Assembly: GCA_947471745.1 (NCBI GenBank)
Contig: CANJKZ010001237.1
Coordinates: 1,904,001 to 1,968,000 of the forward strand
DNA length: 64,000 nucleotides
From: Closterium sp. Naga37s-1
Taxonomy: Eukaryota; Streptophyta; Zygnematophyceae; Desmidiales; Closteriaceae
Direction: 5' to 3'
This document shows positions 41,820 through 55,200 of this stretch, piece after piece. The position numbers were made by a program, and so were the translations under genes. Each line of letters begins with the position of its first letter. The stretch's first letter is position 1. The notes under the pieces were generated by a model. That model searched no databases, was not told where the DNA came from, and saw only the letters and a program-made list of their open reading frames with translations.

Positions 41820-43303
41820 TCAAGAGGTTCACGGATCATTGGTCTGCGGTTCACCTGAAACTCAGCACGGGGGGAGATGGAGAGTCAGGCCCAGGTCTCT
41901 GGAGACTTCCGGCGTCACAGGTGCCACGTCCTGGTGTGCAGAGACGGGTGGAGCAGATCGTACGGAAGAACACGGAGAGAGGGGGGGATATGGAGTCACT
42001 CACGGCTTCTCTAAGGGTGGGTCTCAAGGCTTACACCGTGGAGGAGCGGAAGCAGGTAGCGGCCACGACGGCGCACCTTGAGCGCGAAGTTGGGGAGCTG
42101 AGACAACGGGTGATGAGCAAACCTTGGTGCTGGCGGGCAAAGGCGCGGCTCGCAAAGTGTGAAGCCAAGCTCAAGTGGTACGTGGACGGGAGGCGCCGAA
42201 AGCTGCAGGAGCAGGCGGGAATCAAAGTGGAGATGAATGGCGAAGCCCCCACTGGTTTTTTCTCGGCCAAGATCAAAGCGCGGAAGGCAAGGACGCGCCT
42301 GGTAGAGATAAACTACCGGGGTACCCGGCGTGAGGGGGCTAAGGAGGCGCTTAAGGCAACGTCGGATTTTTACACAGAGTTGTTTGCGGCTGGAGCGGAA
42401 TCGGCAGACTCACAGTTGGATTGGACGGTGGACAGGCGTTTTTCCCCGGAGGACGCAGCGGCGCTCAGCGCTCCCTGGGAGGAAGCGGAGGTCAAGTGTG
42501 CGCTGGTGGAGATGGCGTCAGGCAAAACACCAGGGCGTGATGGTCTCCCGAAGGAGCCCTGGGAGTCGCAATGGGACCTGTTGGGGGGGCACATGATGCG
42601 GTTCCTGAAGGAGTTTGAGCAGACAGGGTCGCTCTCAAAAGAGTTTTCAACCGCGGTGACGGTGCTCCTGCATAAGAAAGGCGCCAAGGACGATTTGCAG
42701 AATTACCGCCCGATTACGTTACTTAGCACGGTGTACAAGCTTATCGCAAAGCTATTGGCGAACCGGGTAAAGAACAGACTGGAAAGCGTGGTGTCGGCTG
42801 GGCAGTTCGGATTCTTGCCTGGCAGGAGTATTGATGGCGCGGTGGGGATTGCGGCGGATGTGATCGATGCCGCGAACACCGGGCAAGAAGACTGGCTCAT
42901 GCTCCTGGTCGACTTCCGTAAGGCCTTTGACTCCGTGGCGCGAGGGTATCTGTTTGACGTGCTGCGGAAAATGGGCTTCCCGGAGGCTTACGTGAAGTGG
43001 GTGGAAGGATTATATCAGGGTGCGGCGACCCATATCTGTAATGACGGTTGGCTTGGAGAGGAGGTCCCGGTGCAGACTGGGGTGAGGCAAGGCTGCCCCC
43101 TCGTGCCGTACCTCTTCTTGTGTGCGGTGGAGCCCTTCTGCCAGGAGGCAAGGAGGAGGTGGTTAGGAATTGACATCAAAGGAGCTGAGAAGCTGACCTA
43201 CCTGGGGTATGCAGATGATACCACCTTACTGCTGAAGGGCCGCAGCTCGGGGATGCTGAGTTGCTGCTCAAGGAGTTCGAGCAGAGGTCGGGGCTGGCAG
43301 TGA
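41816..43303 (+). pseudogene. LINE reverse transcriptase, N-terminal and core part
   Basis: Starts with the end of the endonuclease (TDHWSAVHL), a ~200-residue linker, then RT blocks: KTPGRDGLPKEPW, LLHKKGAKDDLQNYRPITLL, FGFLPGRSIDGA, LVDFRKAFDSVARGYLF, TGVRQGCPLVPYLF and the catalytic YADD at about 43,208-43,219. A frameshift near 43,250 passes into the next frame. Similarity is to the L1/Tx1 side of non-LTR elements. Confidence 0.88.
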
Positions 43304-44433
43304 ACTGGGACAAATCGGTGGTGCTGCCGCTGGGGAGTAAGCGTGATGTACCGCCACCAACGGCTGGATCCTTCAAATGGGCGTCGCGGGACGACCCCGA
43401 GCGCCTGCTGGGGGTCTGGATCACGCCGAGAGGGGAGGCGAAGCCGTCATGGAAAAGGGCTATAAACAGAATGGAAGCGGAGTTGAAGAAGTGGGAGGCG
43501 AAATTTCTTACCACCACGGCGCGGGTAACGGTGGTCAATGCATACGTCATGCCCATAGCGTTATTCCAAGCGCAGATTTATCCTCCGCCGGACACAATAT
43601 GGGAGGAGTTGAGGAGGCCGTGCCACGCCTTCGTTTCCGGAGGAAGGGCGAGCTCGGAGCCGGGCTTCATTCTCTGGAGCGGGGATCTCATGCAACTAAA
43701 AAGAGAGGAGGGGGGACTAGGGGTGAAAAACCTCAAGGGCCGGTTAGACGCGGAGGCACTTCATTCGCTGGCGCTGCTTCTCACGGAGGAGATGCCACAG
43801 CGGCGACTGTTAGCGGAGCGGGCAGCGAACTTCCCTCTTGGTTATGCCTCCCTTCTCGCGCACGAGGCACTGTTGAAAGCATGGGGTACGGGGAGTGAGC
43901 GGTGGAAAGCAATTGCAGCCGCTGTGATGGCGTCGCCGGTCGCCAGAAACCTGACAGTAATAAATAGATGGGACATCGAGAAGGAACAGGTGCTCTTTAA
44001 TAGGCACATCCTGCGCGATGGCAGCTACCCTTTTGGAAGGCGGAAGGGCGATGAAGGCCTTCGCGAGATCATGGTGGGGGACTTGCTCATGAAGTGGGCG
44101 GACGACACCAGAAGTTGGAAATCACCGGAGCGGCTGGCGCGAGACCTGGGCAGCAAACAGGCGGCGGAAATGGCCGTGGAGGTCAGGGAGGCGATGCGAG
44201 ACGACTGGAAGGAGTGGGTCCTGAAGCCACTCGCGGCGGAGGAAGTGGCCAGAGCCACAAGGGTCGTGCGGACGACGGGGAGAGGTGTGCAGATGTGGTG
44301 GGTCCACAAGACTTACGGCAGCCTGCTTCACTGCGTGAAGATGCGCCAACACGGGGACGGGAAGGCGTGGTTCATGCCAGAAGGGGCGAGAGTTAAAGCG
44401 CTGTCCGTATCAGAGGTCACACCGATGGCGTAG
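43261..44433 (+). pseudogene. LINE reverse transcriptase, thumb and C-terminal part
   Basis: Continues the RT after the frameshift: LLKEFEQRSGLAVNWDKSVV, ERLLGVWITP, ARVTVVNAYVMPIALFQAQI, FVSGGRASSEPG, GLGVKNLKGRLDAEAL. It ends at an in-frame TAG (44,431-44,433), beyond which the same frame stays open. Confidence 0.85.
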
Positions 44434-45240
44434 ATGGGAGATGAGGTGATTGGGGAGCTGGGCGAGCCGCGTGTCAGGCTCCTGGGGTCGGAGCTCTGCG
44501 TGGGTAAGCTAGCGGCCTCACTGAAGCAGCTGAGAATAGAACTGGGGGCGGAACACAAGCAGCCGGACAAACTCCCTCGTCGTGCAGAGTGGGAGCATCT
44601 GTGGGGGAGGAGGATTGACTGGAAGCGGGTGATTGCACGCAGGGACTCTTATGCGTTTCCCGCAAAGGCGCGGGATGTCTTGCTACGCGCTCACTGCTTC
44701 AATCTGCAAGTGGGGGACCGTCTGAAGTTTTTGGGGGAGCGGGCGAGATGCCCACACTGCGGGGAGGCGGAGTCAGTGGATCATGCTTTGTTCTCCTGCC
44801 GTGTCATTCAGCCTGTGGTGGGGGCCATCAAAGATGCGATTCGCTGGTTCAATCCAGCACGGAGAGCGAGGACACTTGGCGACTTGCTATTCCAGCGTGG
44901 GGGCACAGTTTCCGGTTTTCCGGAGCTGACGATGTCGGCAACTACATTCCATCAGGTCTGGGTGGAGCGCTGCAATGCAGTCTTCAGGGGGCGGAAGTTC
45001 CAGTGCCGGAAGGTGATGAGGAGAATTGTGACAGCTTTCTGTCTTCATGCGCGAACGTACGAGGGCATCAAGCGAAGGAAGGCGTGGGAAAAAAAGAAAC
45101 ACGTGGCCAAGCAGCATCTGGCCAAGGATGAGGTCGCGGCGCTGGAAAATGCCAGCACGAGGATGGTTGGCAAACTTACGTGGCGTGACGAGTTCCTGTC
45201 CATCTGGACGGATCGGAGGGCCAGGTTCAAACCACCGTAG
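44434..45240 (+). pseudogene. LINE C-terminal domain with zinc motif
   Basis: In frame after the TAG. 268 residues with CPHCGEAESVDHALFSC (about 44,748-44,800), the CCHC-like zinc motif at the C-terminus of plant LINE polyproteins, followed by a basic, Lys/Arg-rich tail ending at 45,240. The element tail lies 110 bp further on. Confidence 0.8.
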
Positions 45241-45379
45241 ATGCATATGAGGGGCGGCTCTCTCACTGTGTGTAATTGTCCCCCTCCTGCAACAGTTACG
45301 ACTATGGCCCCTTTTGCTGTATCCTTGATATAGCAAAAAGCCTTCTATTAAAAAAGGAAAAAAAATAGGGGTTGATTCT

Positions 45380-45972
45380 TGAAGGAGTGGGCTGTGAGGG
45401 TAGCGGCTGTAGGGTACGATGGTGTATCGGTCGGTGTGTGGTCTGGAGGTCTCGGAAGAGTTCCAGGAGCTGCTTGAGGAGGAAGGTCCTGAAGGGGGAA
45501 CGCCGATGGGTCTTGGGGATCCATAAGGTCCAGCTGCTGCTTCTGCTTCCTCTTTCTCAAATCGTGCAAGGTATTCTTCTATTGGCTCTTCCTCCTCTGC
45601 TGTTGTGTCCCCCCATGCGCCTGTGGTGTCTCCCCATCCCCCTGTTCCAGCCGCTGTACTGCTTCCTGCCGCTGTGCCGCCACTGCCCCACGCGGATGCA
45701 CCAGGGTCCGTGCCCCAGCCCCATCCGGAGCCGGTTCCTGACCCCCAGCCTGTTTTGATGGCAGCAGCTGCTGCTGCTGCTGCTGCATTTGCATCTGCTT
45801 TGCGGCGATTCTTTTCTTCCTCCAAGCGTTGGAGCTCTTCAGAGGTCATGTTGCGACGAGTCCAGGGGCGAGTGATGTGATACGTTTCCCAGTCCAAGGG
45901 CAGGGGTTTGTTGTTTTCGTCAACGGCGCCAGGTCCCGTGTAGCGAGTGATGTCATAGCAAGACCGGGTCAT
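45380..45972 (-). pseudogene. C2 upstream coding segment beyond the LINE
   Basis: ATG at 45,972, then about 200 residues: YDITRYTGPGAVDENNKPL, WETYHITRPWTRRNM, a short coiled region with polyalanine, a Trp/Gly-rich run, and a Ser-rich tail. If the LINE and one target copy are disregarded, this frame runs without a stop into the pre-integrase part of C2, so it belongs to the same polyprotein. No protease DSG/DTG motif is found in it. Identity as a gag part is inferred only from position. Confidence 0.55.
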
Positions 45973-48309
45973 CGCGCGAGGTACAGAGGCTTCTGTGGGT
46001 TAGAATGAGTTGGCTGGCGTGGTCCAACCGGTCCACTAAACCAACGGGCCAGTTGGTCTAACTGGTCCATAGGACCGACTGGACAGTTTGTCCAACCGGT
46101 CCATACGACCAACTAGCCAGTTGGTTCATCCTGTCCATTGGACCAACAGGCCAGTTTGTCCAACCGGTCCGTAGGACCAGCAGGCCAGTTGGTCCAACCA
46201 GTCCATTGGACCAGCAGGCCAGTTGGTCCAACCGGTCCATTGGACCAACTGGCCAGTTGGTCCAACCGGTCCATAGGACCAACTGGCCAGTTTGTCCAAC
46301 GGGTCCATTAGACCAACTGACCTGTTGGTCCACCGAGTTCATTGGAGCAACTGGCCAGTTGGTCTACCCGGTCCACTAGACCAGCAGGCCACTTGATCCA
46401 ACCGGTCCATAGGGCCAACATGCCAGTTGGTCCAACCGGTCCATTGGGACAACATGCTAGTCGGTCCAACCGGTCCATTGGGCCAACAGGCCGTTTGGTC
46501 CAACCGGTCCATAGGACCAACTGGCCAGTTGGTCCAACCGGTCCACTGGGTCAACTGGCCGGAAGGTCCAACCGGTCCACTGGACCAACAGGTCAGTTGG
46601 TCCAACCGGTCCATAGGACCAGGAGGCCAGTTGGTCCAACCTGTCCATTGGACCGACAGGCCAGTTGGTCCAACCGGTCCAATGGACCAACAGGTCAGTT
46701 GGTCCAACCTGTCTATAGGACCAACTGGCAAGTTGGTCCAACCGGCCAGTTGGTCCAACCGGCCGATAGGGCGAACAGGCCAGTTGGTCCTACCGGTCCA
46801 TAGGGCCAACAGGCTAGTTGGTCCAACCTGTCCATTGGGCCAACAGGCCAGTTGGTCCAATCTGTCCACAGGACCAACTAGCCAGTTGGTTCGAACGATT
46901 CAGAGGACCAACTGGCCAGTTGGTCCAACCGGTCTACTGGACCAACTGGGCAGTTGGTCCATCCGGTCCATTGACTAGCTGTCCAGTTGGTCCAACCAGT
47001 CCATAGGATCAACTGGCCAGTTGGTCCAACTGGTCCACTAGACCAACTGGCGAGTTGGTCCATCCGGTCCAATGAACAAACTGACCAATTGGTCCAACCG
47101 GTCCATAGGACCAACTGGCCAGTTGGTCCAACCGGTCCAGAGGACCAACAGGCCAGTTGGTCCAACCGGTCCACTGGACTAACAGGCCAGTTGGTCCAAC
47201 TGGTCCACTGGACTAACAGGCCAGTTGGTCCAACCGGTCCATAAGACCAACAGGCAAGTTGGTCCAACAGGTCCACTCGACCAACAGGCCAGTTGGTCCA
47301 CCCGGTCCACTCGACCTGCAGGGCAGTTGGTCCAACCGGTCCATAAGGCCAACTGGCTAGTCGGTCCAACTGGTCCATTGGGCCAACACGCCAGTTGGTC
47401 GAACCGGTCCATTGGACCAGCAGGCCAGTTGGTCCAACCAGTCCATTGGACCAACTGGCCAGTTGGTTCAACCGTTTTTTTAGACCAACTGGCCAGTTGG
47501 CCCATCCGATCCATTGGACCAACTGGCCATTTGGTTCAACTGGTCCATAGGACGAGCTGGTCAGTTGGTCCAACTGATCCATAGGACGAACTGGCCAGTT
47601 GGTCCAACCGGCCCACTGGACTAACTGGCCAGTTGGTCCAACTGGTCCACTGGACCAACAGGTAAGTTGGTCCAACTGGTCCACTTGACCAACAGGCTAG
47701 TTGGTCCACCCAGTCAACTAGACCAACAGGCCAATTGGTCCTTGGTCCATTGGACCAAAAGGCCAGTTGGTCCAACCGGTCTATAGGATCAGCAGACCAG
47801 TTGGTCCAACCGGTCCATTGGACTAGCAGGCCAGTTGTTCCAATCGGTTCATTGGACCAACTGGCCAGTTGGTCCACCCAGTCCACTGGACCAGCAGGCC
47901 AGTTGGTCCAACCGGTCCATAGGGCCAACGGGCCAGTTGGTCCAATCGATCCACTGGGCCAGCAGGCCAGTTGGTCCAACCGGTCCATTGGACCAGCCCA
48001 CCAGTTGGTCCAACCGGTCCACTGGACCAACATGCCAGTTGGTCCAACCGGTCACTGGACCAACAGGCCAGTTTGTTCCAATCGGTCCACTTGGCAAACT
48101 GGCCAGTTGGTCCAACCGGTCCACTGGACCAACAAGCCACAAGGTCCAACCGGTCCATAGGACCAGCTGGACACTTGGTCCATCCGGTCCATTGGACTAT
48201 CTGGCCAGTTGGTCCAACCAGTCTATTGGACCAACATGCCAGTTGGTCCAACCGGTCCACTCGGTCACTTGGCCAGATGGTCCAATCGGTCCACTGGACC
48301 AACACGCCA

Positions 48310-48335
48310 GTTGGTCCAACCGGTTGGACAACCTG
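48310..48335. other. Head-to-head switch point in the satellite
   Basis: Here the repeat changes from one orientation to the other around the palindrome GTCCAACCGGTTGGAC. Confidence 0.8.
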
Positions 48336-51300
48336 GCCTGTTGGCCCTATGGACCGGTTGGACCAACTGGCCTGTTGGCCTTATCGACCGGTTGGACCAA
48401 CTGACTTGTTGGTCCAATGGACCGGTTGGACCAACTGGCCTGCTGGTCCAATGGACCGGTTGGACCAACTGCCCTGTTGGTACAATGGACCAGTTGGACC
48501 AACTCGCCTGCTGGTCAAATGGACCGGTTGGACCAACTGGCATGCTGGTCCAATGGACCGGGTGGACCAACTGGCCTGTTCGTCCAATGGACTGGTTGGA
48601 CCAACTGGCCTACCGGTCCAATAGACCGGATAGACCAACTATCCTGTTGGTCCATTGGACAGGTTGGACTAACTGGCCCGTTGATCCATTGGACCGGTTG
48701 GACCAACTGGCCTGTTGGTCCAATGGACCGTTTGGACCAACTGGCCGGTTAGTCCAGTGGACCGGTTGGACCAACTGGCCTGTTGGTCCAGTGGACTGGT
48801 TGGACCAACTGGCCTGTTTGTCCAGTGGACCGGTTGGACCAACTGGCCTGTTGGTCAAATGGACCGGTTGGACCGACTGGCATGCTGGTTTAATGGACCG
48901 GTTGGACCAACTGGCATGCTGGTCCAATGGACCGGGTGGACCAACTGGCCTGTTCGTCCAATAGACCGGTTGGACCAACTGGCCTACTGGTCCAATAGAC
49001 CGGTTGGACCAACTGGCCTGTTGGTCCACTGGACCGGTTGGACCAACTCGCCTGCTGGTCAAATGGATCGGTTGGACCAACTGGCCTGCTGGTCCAATGG
49101 ACCGGTTGGACCAACTGTCCTGTTGGTCCAATGGACCGGTTGGACCAACTGGCCTATTGGTCCAGTAGACTGGTTGGACCAACTGGCCTGTTGGCCCTAT
49201 GGACCGGTTGAACCAACTGGCCTGTTGGTCAAATGGACCGGTTGTACCAACTGGCATGCTGGTCCAATGGACCGGTTGGACCAACTGGCCTGTTGGTCCA
49301 ATGGACTTGTTGGACCAACTGGCCTGTTGGTCCAATGGACCGGTTGGACCAACTCGCCTGCTGGTCAAATGGACCGGTTGGACCAACTGGCCTGCTGGTC
49401 CAATGGACCGGTTGGACCAACTAGCCTGTTGGTCCAATGGACCGGTTGGACCAACTAGCCTACTGGTCCAATAGACGGGTTGGACCAACTGGCCTGTTGG
49501 TCCATTGGACACTTTGGACTAGTTGGCCCGTTGATCCACTGGACCGGTTGGACCAACTGGCCTGTTGGTACAATGGACCGTTTGGACCAACTGGCCGGTT
49601 GGTCCATTGGACCGGTTGGACCAACTGGCCTGTTGGCCCTATGGACCGGTTGGAACAAGTGGCCTACTGGTCCAATAGATGGGTTGGACCAACTGGCCTG
49701 TTGGTCCATTCGACAGGTTGGACTAGTTGGCCCGTTGATCCACAGGACCGGTTGGACCAACTGGCCGGTTGGTCCAGTGGACCGGTTGGACCAACTAGCC
49801 TGTTGGTCTAGTGGACTGGTTGGACCAACTGGCTTGTTGGTACAGTGGACTGGTTGGACCAACTGGCCTGTTGGCCCTATGTACCGGTTGGACCAAGTGA
49901 CCTGTTGGTCCAGTGGACCGGTTGGACCAACTCGCGTGTTGGTCCAGTGGACCGGTTGGACCATCTGGCCAAGTGACCCAGTGGACCGGTTGGACCAACT
50001 GGCCAGTTGGTCCTATAGACTGGTTGGACCAACTGGCCAGTAAGTCCAATGGACCGGATGGACCAAGTGGCCAGCTGGTCCTATGGACTGGTTGGACCTA
50101 CTGGCTTGTTGGTCCAGTGGACCGGTTGGAACAACTGGCCAGTTTGCCCAGTGAACCGATTGGAACAAACTGGCATGTTGGTCCAGTGATCGTTGGACCA
50201 ACTAGCATGTTGGTCCAGTGGAGCGGTTGGACCAACTGGTGGGCTGGTCCAATGGACCGGTTGGACCAACTGGCCTGTTGGCCCTATGGACCGGTTGGAC
50301 CAACTGGCCTGCTTGTCCAGTGGACTAGGTGGACCAACTGGCCAGTTGGTCCAATGGACCGGTTGGACCAACTGGCCTGCTAGTCCAATGGACAGGTTGG
50401 ACCAACTGGTCTGCTGGTCCTATAGACCGGTTGGACCAACTGGCCTTTTGGTCCAATGGACTGGTTGGACCAACTGGCCTGTTGGTCTAGTGGACCGGGT
50501 GGACCAACTAGTCTGTTGGTCGAGTGGACCGGTTGGACCAATTTGCTTGTTGGTCCACTGGACCAGTTGGACCAACTGGCCAGTTGGTCCAGTGGGCCGG
50601 TTGGACCAACTAGCCAGTTAGTCCAGCGGGCCGGTTGGACCAACTAGCTAATGGACCCTGTTGGACCCAGTGGATCAGTTGGACCAACTGGCCAGTGGAC
50701 CGTTTGGACCAACTGGCCAGTTGGTCCTCTGGACCGGTTGAACCAACTGGCCAGTTGGTCCTATGGTTGGACCAACTAGCCAGTTGGTCCAATGGACAGG
50801 TTGGACCAAATGGCATGTTGGCCCAATGAAGCGGTTGGACCAACTGGCCTGTTGGTCCAATGGACCGGTTGGACCAACCAGCCTGCTGGTCCAATGAATT
50901 GGTTGGACCAACTGGCCGGCTAGTCCAATGGACCTGTTGGACCAACTGGTCTGCTGGTCCTATAGACCGGTGGGACCAACTGGCCTTTTGGTCCAATGGA
51001 CCGGTTGGACCAACTGACCTGTTGGTCTAGTGGACCGGGTGGACCAACTAGTCTGTTGGTCGAGTGGACCGGTTGGACCAACTTGCCTGTTGGTCCAGTG
51101 GACCAGTTGGACCAACTGGCAAGTTTGTCCAGTGGGCCGTTTGGACCAACTAGCCAGTTGGTCCAATAGATTGGTTGGACCAACTTGCCTGTTGGTCAAA
51201 TGGACCGGTTGGACCAACTGGCCTGTTGGTCCAGTGGACTGATTGGACCAACTGGACAGTTCGTTCTATACACCGGTTGGACCAAATGGCCTGTTGGCCC

Positions 51301-52199
51301 AATGGACCGGTTGGACCATCTGGCCTGTTGGCCCTATGGACCGGTTGGACCAACTGGCCTGTTGGTCTATCGACCGATTGGACCAACTGGCTTGTTGGTC
51401 CAATGGACCGGTTGGACAAACTGGCCTGTTGGCCCTATCAACCCGTTGGACCAACTGGCCTATTGGTCCAATGGACCGGTTGGACGAACTGGCCTGCTGG
51501 TCCAATGGACGGGTTGGACCAACTGGCCTGCTGGTCCTATGGACCGGATGGACCAACTGGCCTGCTGGTCCAATGGACCGGTTGGACCAACAGGCCTGCT
51601 GGTCCAATGAACCGGTTGGACCAACTGGCCTGTTGGTCCAATGGACCGGTTGGACCAACTGGCCCATTGGTCCTATAGACTGGTTGGACCAACTGGCCTG
51701 CTGGTCCAATGGACCGGTTGGACGAACTGGCCTGTTGGTCCTATGGACCGGTTGGACCAACTGGTCGGTTGGTCCAGTGGACCGGTTGGACCAACTGGCC
51801 TGTTGGTCCAGTGGACCGGTTGGACCAACAGGTATGTTGGTCTAATGGACCGGTTGGACCAATTGGCCTGTTGGTCCAGTGGACCAGTTGGACTAACTGG
51901 CCTATTGGTCCAGTGGACCGGTTGGACCAATTCGCCTGTTGGCCCTATGGACCGGTTGGACCAACTGGCCTGTTGGTCCAGTGGACCGGTTGGACCAACT
52001 GGCGTGTTGGTCTAGTGGACCGGTTGGACCATCTGGCCAAGTGACCCAGTAGATGGGTTGGACCAACTGGCCAGTTGGTCCTATAGACTGGTTGGACCAA
52101 CTGGCCAGTTAGTCCAATGGACCAGTTGGACCAACTGGCCTGTTGGTCCAGTGGACCGGTTGGACCAACTCGCTTGTTGGCCCTATGGACCGGTTGGAC

Positions 52200-52230
52200 C
52201 AACTAGCTTGTTGGTCCAACTAGTTCACTT
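52200..52230. other. Tail-to-tail switch point in the satellite
   Basis: The inverted block ends in ACCAACTAGCTTGTTGG and forward units resume with TTCACTTGGTTAACTGG. Confidence 0.75.
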
Positions 52231-55200
52231 GGTTAACTGGCCAGATGGTCCAACCGGTCCACTGGACCAACTGGCCAGTTGGTCCAATCGGTCCATAGGA
52301 CCAACTGGCTAGTTGGTCCAACCGGTCGATAGGACTAACTGGCCAGTTGGTCCATCCAGTCCATAGGACCAACTGGCCTGTTGGTCCAACCGGTCCATAG
52401 GAGCAACTGGCCAGTTGGTCCAATCGGTCCATTGGACCAACTGGCCAGTTGGTCCAACCAGTCCATAGGACCAACTGGCTAGTTGGTCCAACCGGTCCAC
52501 AGGACCAACTGGCCAGTTGGTCCATCTGGTCCTTAGGACCAACTGGCCAGTTGGTCCAACCGGTCCAGAGGTCCAATTGACCAGTTGGTTCAACAAGCCA
52601 GTTGGTCCAACCAGTCCATAGGACCAATTGACCAGTTGGTCGAACCGGTCCACAGGACCAACTGGCCAGTTGGTCCAACCGGTCCACTGGGCCAACTGGC
52701 CAGCTGGTCCAACCGCTCCACTGGACCAACAAGCCTGTTGTCCAACCGGTCCATAGGACCAACTGGCTAGTTGGTCCAATCAGTCCATTGGACCAACTGG
52801 CTAGTTGGTCCAACCGGTCCATAGGACCAACTGGCCAGTTGGTCCAACCGGTCCATAGGACCAACTGGCCAGTTGGTCCATCCGGTCCATAGGACCAACT
52901 AGCCAGTTGGTCCAACCGGTCCATAGGAGCAACTGGCCAGTTGGTCTAACCGGTCCAGAGGACCAACTGGCCAATTGGTCCAACCGGTCCATAAGACCAA
53001 TTGACCAGTTGGTCCAACCGGTCCACTAGACCAACAGGCCAGTTGGTCCAACCAGTCCACAGGACCAACTGGCCAGTTGGTCCAACCGGTGCACTGGGCC
53101 AACTGGCCAGCTGGTCCACCGCTCCACTGGACCAACAAGCATGTTGTCCAACCGGTCCATAGGACCAACTGGCCAGTTGGTCCATCCGGTCCACTCGACC
53201 AACTGGCCAGTTGGTCCAATCAGTTCACTTGGTCAACTGGCCAGATGGTCCAACCGGTCCACTGGACCAACTGGCCGGTTGGTCCAATCGGTCCATAGGA
53301 CCAACTGTCTAGTTGGTCCAACCGGTCCACAGGACCAACTTGCCACTTGGTCCAATCGGTCGATTGGTCCAATCGATCCACTAAACCAACAGGCCAGTTC
53401 GTCCAATCGGTCCATTGGACCAACTGACCAGTTGGTTCAACCGGTCCATAGGACCAACAGGCTAGATGGTTCAACAGGTCCATAGGACCAACTGGCCAGT
53501 TGGTCCATCCAGTCCTTAGGACCAACTGGCCAGTTGGTCCATCCAGTCCATAGGAGCAGTTGGCCAGTTGGTCCAACAGGTCCAGTAGCATAACTGGCGA
53601 GTTGGTCCAACCGATCCACAGGACCAACTGGCCAGTTGGTCCAACTGGTCCACTGGGCCAACTGGCCAGCTGGTCCAACCGCTCCACTGGACCAACAAGC
53701 CTGTTGTCCAACCGGTCCATAGGACCAACTGGCCAGTTGGTCCATCCAGTCCACTCGACCAAATGGCCAGTTGGTCCAACTAGTTCACTTGGTCAACTGG
53801 CCAAATGGTCCAACCGGTCCACTGGACCAACTGGCCAGTTGGTCCAATCGGTCCATAGGACCAACTGGCTAGTTGGTCCAACCGTTCCATAGGACCAACT
53901 AGCCAGTTGGTCCAACCGGTCCATAGGAGCAACTGGCCAGTTGGTCCAATCGGTCCATTGGACCAACTGGCCAGTTGGTCCAACCGGTCCATAGGAGCAG
54001 CTGGCCAGTTGGTCCAATCGGTCCATTGGACCAACTGGCCAGTTGGTCCAACCGGTCCATAGGATCAACCGGTCCATTGGGCCAACAGGCCAGTTGGTCC
54101 AACCGGTCCATAGGATCAAGTGGCCAGTTTGTCCAACCAATCCATAGGACCAACTGACCGTCCATAGGAGAAACATGTCAGTTAGTCCAATCGGTCCCGA
54201 AGACCAACAGGCAAGTTGGTCCAACCGGTCCCGTGGACCATCAAGCCAATCTGTCCAACCGGTCCATAGGACCAACTAGCTTGGTCCAACCGGTCCATAG
54301 GACCAACTGGTCAGTTGGTCCATCCGGTCCATTGGACCAAATGGCCAGTTGGTCCAACCGGTCCATTGAACCAACTGACTAGTTGGTCCAATCGGTCCAT
54401 TATATTTACTGGCTAATTGGTTCAACCGGTCCACTGGACCAGCTGGCCAGCTGGTCCAACCGGTCCACTGGGCCAACAGGCCAGTTGGTCCAACAGGTCC
54501 ACTGGACCAACAAGCCAGTTGGTCCAACAGGTCCACTGGACCAACAAGCCAGTTGGTCCAGCCGGTCCATAGGACCAACTCGCGAGTTGGTCCAACCGGT
54601 CCATTGAACCAACATGCCAGTTGGTCCAACTTGGTCCAACCGGTCCACTGGACCAACAAGCCAGTTGTTCCAACCGGTCCATTCGGTCCACTCGACCAAC
54701 TGGCCAGTTGGTCCAACCGGTTCACTGGGTCAACTAGCCAGATGGTCCTACCGGTCCACTGGACCAACAGGCCAGTTGGTCCAACCGGTCCATAGGACCA
54801 ACAGGCCTGTTGGTCCAACCGGTCCATAGGATCAACTGGCCAGTTGGTCCAACCGGTCCATTGGACCAACTGGCCTGTTGGTCCAACCAGTCCATTGGAC
54901 CAACTTGCCAGTTGGTCCAATCGGTCCATTGGACCAACTGACCAGTTGGTCCAACCGGTCCACTAGACCAACAGGCCAGTTGGCCCAACCGGTCCACTGG
55001 ACCAACTAGCCAGTTGGTCCAACCATTCCACAGAACCAACTGGCCAGTTGGTCCAACCGGTCCATTGGACCAACTGGCCAGTTGGTTTATCCGGTCCATA
55101 AGACCAACTGGCCAGTTTGTCCAACCGGTCCATAGGAGCAACTGACCTGTTGGTCTAACCGGTCCAGAGGACCAATTGACCAGTTGGTCTAACCGGTCCA

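Larger units (their letters stand above)
40928..45367 (+). mobile_element. 5'-truncated LINE (L1-like) inserted in C2
   Basis: Flanked by a 12 bp target duplication, GGGGTTGATTCT at 40,916-40,927 and 45,368-45,379, and ending in an A-rich tail (45,348-45,367). It carries endonuclease, reverse transcriptase and a C-terminal zinc motif, but no ORF1, so it is 5' truncated or of a type without it. Coding is broken by two frameshifts and one stop. Confidence 0.93.
37335..45972 (-). mobile_element. Copia element C2, broken and LINE-interrupted
   Basis: 3' LTR 37,335-37,780, then pol (minus) up to 40,927, a LINE (40,928-45,367), and the rest of the reading frame 45,380-45,972. No 5' LTR or primer site is visible: the upstream end meets the 34 bp satellite at about 46,020. 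Coding breaks: frameshift near 39,480, frameshift near 38,955, stop at 38,235-38,237. C2 is older than C1 and inactive. Confidence 0.85.
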
